Shown in pieces: positions 55,066 to 64,000 of a DNA stretch of 64,000 nt (within the stretch, counting starts at the first letter, position 1; each line of letters begins with the position of its first letter). The DNA comes from Acanthosepion pharaonis (Eukaryota; Mollusca; Cephalopoda; Sepiida; Sepiidae): contig CAHIKZ030000253.1 of the NCBI GenBank assembly GCA_903632075.3, forward strand, positions 1,646,001 through 1,710,000, in the 5' to 3' direction. A program made the position numbers and the translations under genes. A model generated the notes under the pieces. That model did not search any database, was not told the DNA's origin, and was given only the letters and a program-made list of their open reading frames with translations.

Positions 55066-56980
55066 TAATAAAAAAATAGGATTCTTTTAAATGAATTCTT
55101 TAATTAGGTACCGCTCAAAAAATGGATGCTTTTTTTCCGAAATGTAATCAAAAAAATTGCTACCCACTGTTTTAAAATATTTCCCCAAAATCAGGGATTT
55201 ATCTGATTTAAACGAAATTTTTAGTAATTATTCAGTAAGGAATTAATCTTTTAGTTAATAGGTTATTAAAAAAAACTTTAGATATTTTTGGGGTGTGTTT
55301 CATCACCACCACTACCACAATTTATTGATATGTCATGTCTACATTTTAATTTGCGGGGATCTAATTTTTTTTGCAGTTATATAAAGAAAAGTCCCTGAAA
55401 AAGATATTATTTCAGTAAAAGAATTATGCAATATCAAGTATGAACATACAAAACATTTGGCCCACATCTTAGCGAAAATAATTCAATAAAACTCAAAAAA
55501 CATTCTTTTTTTTTTAGAATTGGCACTTGCATAATTTAATAAAATACGTTAAATCTTTCAAATTGGACAGAAAAAATCTACACTTAATATTTATTTTTTA
55601 GATTACTTGCAACTTTTCAGTGCGATTTTGAAGTTCATCCCATTGCTGTTCATCACAAGTGTTTTTTTTTGTTTTGTTTTTTTCTATTAAATAAAGATAT
55701 TTGAAGGCTCAAAAAATGTAAAGTTTAATATCATTCTCGTTTTTAAAAATTTTTTTTTTCCTTTTAGCAACTGTTAGATTATTTTGGGTATGGATGTACA
55801 AAACGGATATAATCGTGTTGACTGACTACTATTCAATATCGGAAGAGTATTATATTATCTCTCGTTCAGTCAGGTTTTTTGTCTTGAAAACAGTTTTATA
55901 ATCCCTCGGTATGTGTATTTTTGTTTTTTCGTGTGTCTGTTTTCCTGTATTTATTTACTACCTGATTTTTGTATACAAGAATAACCAATACTTACCTCAA
56001 TATTAAACACAAGTTGTTATTATTTTAAAAATCAAATCTTTATCTTAATAAGTGTTTTTCTTTTCACATTATCTAATATAAATGTAATTTACATTATATT
56101 TTTGTTTATGTAGCACCTTGTTGCCTTCAAATTTATTCATTTAAGTTTAATAAAAAAAAAGCATATAGAATAAAACATTATATTCTTAGACTATTGATTA
56201 TACATTAAAAATATTAATTTTTAAACTTAAGTAACAAATTCTTCATTATTGAACGACTGGTCTTCCGTATTCCTTTAGCTTTTATTTTTACTTTTTCACC
56301 TGCTTTTTAGGTCAAGAGTGGAATTACACCATTTTTATTTGGTGCCTTGATCTTATAGGCTAGCGTGCATGAATAGTTATTTTCATTCTATCTCCAGTTA
56401 TTTAATCTTTAAATTTACTAATAAACTTCAAAATATATCTCTAGGATAAAAATTGCATTTTAAAGAGAAGTTTAAATTTGTTGTATGAACATTTCCTCTT
56501 TATGAGGATATATTAAAACTATGGACTTTAAGAATTCTAATTCATTTTCCTGAAATAAGATACTGACATTACTTCAAACGTGTAAATTTGTGAATAAATT
56601 CCTTATTATTTTTGTTTCCTCATCATTATCACCCTTCATTAATCTTCTTGGTGTGGGTAAATCAACTGTTAATTTTAACCCCTATGCACCACACCACTAT
56701 AAGTTGTCCACTAAGAAATATATATTGTTGCTAGTAAACTAATTGTACAAATAAATGACTAATTTCATTAATAGTCAATGAAAAAAACGTTTCTTTCTTT
56801 ATTTATTATTTTTATTCAATTCACTGATCTGATCTGATCACTCAAATCTTGATTGTGTTGGCTTTTGTAGGTACCTCAAAAAATTCACTTGAAAAAAATG
56901 AGCATAATGAAAAAATACCCCAAAATTTAATAAATAAATATTGCGATAAGAAAGACTGAATTAATTGAAAGTTTTTCCAG
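55066..56980. other. Unassigned AT-rich stretch
   Basis: No gene or repeat family recognised in about 1.9 kb. Several A and T runs. Confidence 0.5.
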
Positions 56981-56984
56981 AAAT

Positions 56985-57500
56985 ACTCTGACCTTACAAC
57001 TTATGAGGAAGACCAATATACCAAACCCTTTCAAACGCCTTTGAGATATTCAAAGCAACAGCCAGAGTTTCACCATTCTTATCTAAACATTGACATGCTC
57101 AGCAGTAACTGTTAACACATTAGCAAAAGACATATTGCTTATCTGAAAGAAAACGCTGCAAGGTGAGATGCTTAATTGTTGATTAGAGCTTCTATTATTT
57201 TGCCAAAAAGAAGTAGAAGGCTAATAGGCTGATAGAAGGATCAGATGGTTCACCAGAGTTCTTTAAAACAGGGATTACAGATGAGGAATTCTAACAAGCA
57301 AGATGCAGCAAGGCACTTAATTTAGAGAGAGCAGTTCAGGGAGTCCATTTCTTAAGGACTACTGCAGGGATATTATCAAGTTCACATGCTTTGAGGTGAT
57401 CTAGTTTAGAGATGATAGCAAAAGTCATAGACGGAGTTTATATGCAAATAACACAGTAGAGATTCAATTCTAAGTGGAAAGTCAGATTAAAAGATGAGAC
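56985..57500 (-). pseudogene. CR1/jockey-type LINE relic (RT domain)
   Basis: Minus strand, right to left: ISKLDHLKACELDNIPAVVL (family: KLDVSKASGPDGIPAIVL), VIPVLKNSGEPSDPS, LLAFYFFLA, FLSDKQYVF (family: LLSDxQYGFR), then KNGETLAVALNISKAFERVW, the catalytic-region block with the first RT Asp of ALDISKAFD changed to Asn. About eight stops, no intact frame. Confidence 0.85.
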
Positions 57501-59585
57501 AAAAGTAAAATTGGAAGAGAATATAAGAACAAAGCATTTTGCTTTATCAGCAGAAGACATTACAACCTCAAATTAAATGAAGTGAGGATAGATAGAAGAA
57601 ATTTTCTTTCTGTTAACCACCTAATGATTGGAATTCATTTCATGTTTTTCTTCGAGATGCACCTCGGAGTTAAATTCTAAAACTTACTATTGAAAATGGT
57701 GCCACTGATTTTTCTGTTTGAGTAATATTGAATAGGCTGTTCATATGTAATTTATGCGTCAAAAGAAATATGAACAGATACTACAGATACAGATGCTCGA
57801 CAAGAGACAAGAGAAGTATCGAAACTGGTTGATCACATTTCTTGGGGAAACGAATAGGGAAATTGACTATATTGATTGAGACGCTGAGTAACAGAAAGAT
57901 TGAAAATCTGATTAACGGCGACGTCAGTAACATTAAAATGCTTAAGCTATTTGACATGAGGAGCAGTGAGAGAAGAGTTTAAATTAGTTTGACAAAGCCA
58001 CAGAATGCCCTGGAGAACGTTTCAAATGAAAAGATTCGACATTGCATAAAATTGATAATATTGGAGAAAGAAAGATTGGCGTGGGTGTGGGCGTGCGATT
58101 TTTTTTACTAGTTTAATCTTACTCCTGTTAATTTGCAACTCTCATGAGAAGTTTATTATAATTTTTAAGGAGAAAAAGTCTAAAATAATTATCACTGTCC
58201 CGAAGGTAGCCAAGATTAAAGCATAACGTTGCTTCAGGCTTGCATTGCAAATATCCCGATATTATGTGACCAGAGTAGCATTTCTTTCTTCTTTTTCTCA
58301 TCACTAAGATTTCAGGCTCCTTACTACATGACAAGAGAAGGAGTTCAGTATACTTATTTAACTTCTTCTCCTGCCTTAATTAACCTAAATTCTATGACCT
58401 TCCACCAAAGCAGCTATCTCTTCCTAACTTTTTAGCCGTTGACCAAAATACCAATTTTATTCGATTAAATGATTTCCTTATTTTTTTTTAATTGAGTTCA
58501 TCCGAAGCAAGGCAGTAAATCCACTAAGTCACAAAGGGTTACTGGGTGTGGAAAAATTAGGAACATAAACATTACTAATGAGCGAGAAGAGAAAAGAGTA
58601 ATCAGGACAGAAGATAGCGACTGACATTGCATTTAAATTCTAATTTAAGAGTTAACTGGAAAGCATGGTGTCGGAATGGAGTTCCACAAGTGGGAGGTGA
58701 GATAAAACAAAAAGCATAAAATTTACGGCTATATCTATCCAGCTCAACTGGTCAAGATCCCATCGCCTAAATTCAAAGGGTCTAGGTACCATGGTGAAGT
58801 GCTCATCTGAATAATTACCATGAAAGTATTTAATTAGAAATTATTATTAAATACGGAAACGGTCATATCTGTTTGTTTTTTTTATATTTGATAACATTAG
58901 GAGTGTTTAGTTTTATTTAGCTTCGTAAGAACGATCAAATTTAATTCTCAGTGCTTTCATGATAGCCTTTACTTTAAAAATACTAAATTGAATACTTTTT
59001 GCTCATTAATTACAATATTGAAGACGGAGAAAAATAAGCAGCATTTTCGGTTTTCTTTGCTTTTTTAGATAAATATGCGACATAAAATCGAAAAAAAAAG
59101 AGTTGTGCAATTTATAGAGAAGTTACTCTGAATAATCTAACATGTCCAAATTGTTTGTCCAAATTGTTTTCGTATTTGAGTTTACAAGATGCAGCTCCGT
59201 CTCTTTCTCCTCTAAGCTAAAGTAGTTTACCAACACTTTTCAAGGCACCCAACCAAGATATCAAACCGTCCCAACTTGGTTCACAGAACTAATTCATTGT
59301 CAAGTGGATATGATTAGATTCTAACAGAGGAAAATGAAAACTATTTTGTTTGTCAATCTAGAGAGAAAACGTAACATCTATGTTTACACATAATGACGAT
59401 GAACTTAACTGATAGATTCCAATTGCTTGTCGTCAGTTTCTCTTCTATCGTTGCATTTGAAATTATCCTTTATCGATTAAACAATCGAAGACATGATCAG
59501 AGAGTCATTATAAAATCAACGATCCCCCGTTAGTTGCACGTTGTGCTTCACCAGGTCTACATACGGTTCTAATTAGAGTCGGGTT
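57501..59585. other. Unassigned AT-rich stretch
   Basis: A weak tRNA-like block (AGCTCAACTGGTCAAGA at 58738; poor B-box near 58780) may be an old SINE head. No gene seen. Confidence 0.45.
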
Positions 59586-59589
59586 TCTT

Positions 59590-59720
59590 TATATTCCCCT
59601 TTACGCAAATACCCTTCGGAAAGGTATGAATCCATCTCTTCTCTAACAGCTATGGATTAAATATAAGGCCATACGGATCTGTTCAGCTTTGGTTGTCACT
59701 CAGTCTAAAAGCAAGACAAT
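59590..59720 (-). repeat. Dispersed repeat family C fragment
   Basis: GCAAATACCCTTCGGAAAGG, then TATGAATCCATCTCTTCTCT and AGCTATGGATTAAAT match, inverted, the end of 52323-52655. Confidence 0.7.
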
Positions 59721-60115
59721 ATTAAATTCAAAGCAACTAATGTTCAAGGCTTTATTTCCATGGCAAATCGACAGGAATTGAAACGTTTAAACCAATTTCG
59801 GGTTAAATTTTCTTTTCGTTCTTTTCCCGAAAGTTATAAGCAACTTTCGTAGCTTTGAGGAACAATTCAGTCAGAATCAGTTATCACAACTGAAAAAAAG
59901 ATATATGTATATGTGTGTGTTCGTGCATGTATGTGTGTTCGTTTGTGTGTGCATGTGTCTGTGTTCATGGATGTGTGCATGGGTGACAAATAATAATAAA
60001 ATTAATAAAATGAAGTCATAAATTATCTTTAGATATATACATGAAATAAGTTTTGAAGTAATTTTATTTTATACGCTTTAATACATATGTATATACTACA
60101 CACACGGTCATAATG
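59721..60115. other. Unassigned AT-rich stretch
   Basis: A GT-rich stretch lies at 59915-59985. No gene seen. Confidence 0.5.
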
Positions 60116-60127
60116 AATACGCGTGCA

Positions 60128-60149
60128 CACACACACATATACACAAACA

Positions 60150-60202
<53 letters not shown>

Positions 60203-60381
60203 ACAAACACTTATATATAAAAAAGTGTATTTATATAAATATATATACATTTATATATATATATATATATACATTATATATATGCAATTTTTATGCATAT
60301 TATATATTATATATGCGCTTATTGGAAAGCGCGCAATATCAGTGATAAAGCTAATATATTTACTTGTATTGATGTGAGTTT

Positions 60382-60424
<43 letters not shown>
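60128..60424. repeat. Cluster of (AC)n/(AT)n microsatellites
   Basis: AT runs at about 60152-60194, 60254-60272 and 60386-60424. The block ACACAAACACTTATATATA occurs twice (60141 and 60201). Confidence 0.95.
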
Positions 60425-60428
<4 letters not shown>

Positions 60429-61438
60429 TCGTAATTGAAAATCATTAAGTTGCTATCCAATCAAATTGATGACTCCGTTTTATTGGTAACCCGAAGAATT
60501 GACAGAAAATGCAAATAAACATTTTACTCCTATTAATAAATTAATTTTTCATCATTCCGAAATACTTAGTGTCCATATTGTTTGATAGTAAATTATGTTA
60601 GCACTTGTGCAAATGTATCGTGTTAGTAACCCTCCGGATTAAACTCACGAATTTAACCTTTTCGTTTAATCTGAACGGAAGCTCGATAAAATTTTTTACG
60701 TAGCTTTTCTTTTATGTCTGTGATTCATATTGTTTAATGAATTAGATTTGCTTTTCCTAAAATTTTTCGATAATTCGTCATTCTGATATGACATCACTTT
60801 CACGACACTTGCCCAAATCCAAACTACCCGTCATTAAATTGCCATTTTATTCTACAAGCTACAAGAATATACAGATGACATTCGAAATTACTCTTCCATT
60901 TACACATATGACGAAACTCCACCAGTGAGCTGTCAATTCTACACCTCGCTTTGAAATATTTTCTAACGTGTATTTCCTCAACAGCATTAAGTTCGATTAT
61001 TCTTATTGCTTCACTCATTCAGTATTTTTATCTGTCTTCAGTGACACACTGACATTTTCCACGTAATTTTTCAAATTCATCATCCATCAATTCTTACAGA
61101 GAAAATAACTTGGGGTTAGAATACTGACCCAGTTTTACTCGCTCCTCATTCCAAACAACCTTTTGTCTCAGATGAGCGCATGCGCATATAATTCGAAACT
61201 CTTCACAATACGTCGACTTTGACGGATATTTGTTTATCACGATCATTGACGACATTATATTTTCATAGACAAAAAAAAACTTATTTTTTTCATGAATGCT
61301 AAACAGAAAACCTTTTCATCCAACTTACGAACACATGTCATGAAGTTGACTTTCTTGCCCTTCGAATGCTTTCTTACTACCATTATTGTTTACGAAATGG
61401 TTCAGATTTAACATCCTCGGTTGACAGTGATGTTGTGA
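60425..61438. other. Unassigned AT-rich stretch
   Basis: No gene recognised. Confidence 0.5.
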
Positions 61439-61439
61439 C

Positions 61440-61450
61440 ACGCACACACA

Positions 61451-61506
<56 letters not shown>
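61440..61506. repeat. (AC)n(AT)n microsatellite
   Basis: AC run passing into AT run. Confidence 0.97.
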
Positions 61507-61510
<4 letters not shown>

Positions 61511-61592
61511 GACAAGAGAAAAAATATACTTAGGCGACTCATTTTCGGCCCACACATTGGACAAAATGCATCAGCTAAGTATAGATATATTC

Positions 61593-62182
<590 letters not shown>

Positions 62183-62220
62183 TTCATAGTTTTATATTTA
62201 GGCAGCAATCCTTCGTTTAT

Positions 62221-63104
62221 GCATGTTTCATTTAAAACTACAGAGAAGGTACTATGGTTAAGCTTTTTATTTAATTTTTCTTGTGTTTGAACAAGAGCCT
62301 TCTTTTCTGGACAAAGGGTGTATAAGAATTGTCCAAGTGTTTTATATTTCCGAGCACTTTCGGCTATACCTTTAGCTATTATCAAGGATGATTCGATTTT
62401 TCAGCTTAATTGAGTGTGTGCGTTATGTGTATGTCTTAGTGTGTAGTAGGGATGTTTTTAATTTCCGAATTGTGGCTTTGTTCGTAGTTAATATTGTTAA
62501 GAGCTGTTTTTTTTTGTTTTATTATTAAAGCTTCCATTATTTTTAATCTTTTTTTACAAGTGGATGCAGTTATTATATTTGTGTTTTTTTACTAGTATGT
62601 TTCTAATGAGACTGTGATCAGATAGGTGTAACGTAAGACGTCTGGATAAACATGTGGTTGTGTAACCGATGTAATTATTTATGAGTCCGGTTTGATCAAG
62701 AAGATTGTTCCTTAAGGGTCATTTGAACTCATAGATAATGTTCGTTCTTTGTAATTTTGATTTAGCTGGTGTGTTGTTATTTTTGAGGATAAGGTTAGTT
62801 GTCTTAATTTTTTTTATAATAGATAATTAATTTGATTTTTTTATTCGAGTCAGTTGGAGTAGTATATTTCTTTATAATATGCCTTAGCGAAGATTCGTCT
62901 TCTTTTTAATTAATATGCATTTGGTTTTTGTAATAAATGTGTATGTGATTTTTGGCTGTGTGTTCACTATCGTTATTATTTAATTTGAGAAGAAATTTGT
63001 GGTCTATAAGGTGGTTAGGGAAGCCGTTGTTGATTCGAACACAAGAAAAATTAAATAAAAAGCTTAACCGTAGTACCTTGTCTGTCGTTTTTAATGAGAC
63101 ATGC
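62221..63104. repeat. Inverted arms bracketing a GIY-YIG retroelement fragment
   Basis: 62221-62292 and 63030-63104 are inverted copies of about 72 bp sharing GTTAAGCTTTTTATTTAATT and TTTTCTTGTGTT, with roughly eight differences. Each outer end (GCATG) abuts AT-rich simple sequence. Confidence 0.87.
62290..63030 (-). pseudogene. Penelope-type retroelement fragment with GIY-YIG endonuclease
   Basis: Minus strand, right to left: NNGFPNHLIDHKFLLKL, HIHIYYKNQMHINYK (family: linker after RT with YYNNQMHxNYK), RHIIKKYTTPTDSNKK, IIYYK, then NIIYEFK-PLRNN and NNYIGYTTTCLSRRLTLHL. The IIYEF...YIGYT pair and the following Arg are the GIY-YIG nuclease signature (YIGYT near 62661-62677). Several stops and frameshifts. 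No RT domain is visible, so it is 5'-truncated or rearranged. Inward of the left arm a frame LIIAKGIAESARKYKTLGQF is unassigned. Confidence 0.75.
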
Positions 63105-63684
63105 ATATATATTTATATATGTTTGTGTGTGTGTTTGCGTACGTGCGCGTGTGTATTTATGTGTATTATGTCACCACATTCTCTCTAATACATGTGTCAG
63201 CAAATTGAGTGACAAGATAATTCTATAAGGTTTTATTACATTTTCGTGTAGGTGAATAAGAGGTTTTTAGCATTTAATGTGTATAGAAATTGTTCAAATT
63301 ATTGTCCGTTACCAGAGTTTTCGTCGAATCTCCTAGCAATTTTCAAGGATTTGGGTTGTGCTGTTGAAAATGATGCAGACATACTATTACAAATCGTGTG
63401 TAAGATGTTGAATAATATTTTTAATACGCGAATACAGTCAGTAATTGATGGCCATGTTCAGACCTGATGTTGTTCAATGTTCTTTTTTGGCACATGTGTG
63501 TCTTTCATGATAATGGCGTTTATTATTTTTAAACGTTTCTTTTTTTACATTTGGAGGGGTTAGCGTATTTGTGTTTTCGATTCATAATCTTTATTTCAAC
63601 CATTTCAAAACCCATTAAGCAAAAAAGAACTCTTTTCTGCAGCCAAGAAAAACAATAAAAATATATCTTCTCCGTCATTTGTAA

Positions 63685-63685
<1 letters not shown>
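63105..63685. other. Unassigned, weakly similar to 62315-62395
   Basis: 63279-63355 (+) shares GTGTATA-GAATTGT-CAA and AGC-ATTTTCAAGGAT-like blocks with 62316-62395 in the same orientation, perhaps a decayed direct repeat. The 71-codon frame at 63252 is not recognised. Confidence 0.35.
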
Positions 63686-63687
<2 letters not shown>

Positions 63688-63729
<42 letters not shown>

Positions 63730-63740
63730 GTGTGTGTGTG
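63688..63740. repeat. (AT)n(GT)n microsatellite
   Basis: AT dinucleotides followed by GT dinucleotides. Confidence 0.97.
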
Positions 63741-63744
63741 CCAG

Positions 63745-63803
63745 GTCGCTAATGGTACTATGTATCACAATACTACCGGTTTCATAGTCGGATTATCAGC
63801 GAC
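63745..63803 (-). ncRNA. Hammerhead-like folded sequence, degenerate
   Basis: On the minus strand the 59-nt segment starts GTCGCT and ends AGCGAC (6-bp terminal stem). It contains CTGATAA, then GAAAC, followed by a hairpin GGTAGTAT/ATACATAGTACC with one mismatch. The layout recalls hammerheads of Penelope-like elements, but CTGATAA has A in place of the conserved G, stem II is weak and the cleavage site is not canonical. Confidence 0.35.
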
Positions 63804-64000
63804 TGAACTGGTACTCCCACAGATTTTTTTTTCTGGGAGGAGGGTGGCTAGTCCCCGTACAAGATTAAATAAACGCCCGGTCTAAAAGGTGTAGGAAGCT
63901 TTTTGCTGAACGGCCTTCTAGCAAAATTATTTTGGGAGTCTTGTACTCCACAATTTTTCACCCCTAGCCTTCAATGATATCGTCTCAGCTTGCTAAGCCC
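63804..64000. other. Unassigned GC-richer end of window
   Basis: Contains CCCCGTACAAGATTAAATAA and GGCCTTCTAGCAAAATTATT blocks. No feature recognised; it may continue outside the window. Confidence 0.4.

Overview
This window is AT-rich eukaryotic DNA, most likely from an invertebrate. The mix of relics suggests a mollusc, possibly a cephalopod: dense (AT)n and (AC)n microsatellites, tRNA-headed SINEs, RTE-type and CR1/jockey-type LINEs, a K02A2.6-like Ty3/gypsy element, and a GIY-YIG (Penelope-type) retroelement. The taxonomic call is an inference from repeat content. I find no intact host protein-coding gene. Every open frame with recognisable homology is part of a decayed transposable element, and the very long Tyr/Ile frames are translated (AT)n tracts.

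Layout. 0-5 kb: simple repeats, a tRNA-headed SINE with a head-to-head foldback (1.79-2.2 kb), a short minisatellite (2.9 kb) and one member of a ~300-400 bp dispersed family (4.69 kb). 5.46-9.01 kb: a Ty3/gypsy element on the minus strand with two LTRs, polypurine tract, primer-binding site, 5-bp target duplication (AAAAC), frameshifted gag and a pol with two large internal deletions. 9-12.7 kb: microsatellites, SINE heads, a ~131-bp tandem repeat and a CR1-like relic. 12.68-13.96 kb: a complete but dead DNA transposon with ~26-bp terminal inverted repeats and TA target duplication. 14-25 kb: mostly unrecognised AT-rich DNA with microsatellites, a pyrimidine tract and dispersed repeats. 25.7-38.3 kb: LINE-rich, with five fragments of one RTE-type LINE (the longest is 3 kb, with endonuclease and RT), a CR1-like fragment, a second SINE copy and a possible Helitron remnant. 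38.3-39.3 kb: inverted-arm repeat between AT microsatellites. 40-50 kb: pyrimidine tract, a LINE C-terminus relic, a tRNA-like sequence, a retroelement fragment and a 38-bp minisatellite. 50.9-52.7 kb: two copies of a ~300-bp repeat flanking two tail-to-tail transposase fragments. 53-60 kb: small palindromes and two CR1-like RT relics. 60-64 kb: very large (AT)n arrays and a GIY-YIG retroelement fragment bracketed by inverted arms.

The most unusual signals are small RNA-like structures inside repeats. (1) A hammerhead-like core lies on the minus strand at 38.49-38.53 kb, with a CTGAAGA box, a GCGA-capped stem II, a GAAA box, a self-complementary stem III, a GTC cleavage triplet and a short stem I. 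(2) A SINE tail carries a helix whose second base pair varies as G-C, C-G, A-T and G-T between copies in this window. (3) The gypsy leader carries tandem copies of its own LTR-end/primer-binding-site junction. (4) One SINE family repeatedly occurs as snap-back inverted duplications. No genes here work together as a pathway; the window is a record of retroelement and DNA-transposon insertion and decay.
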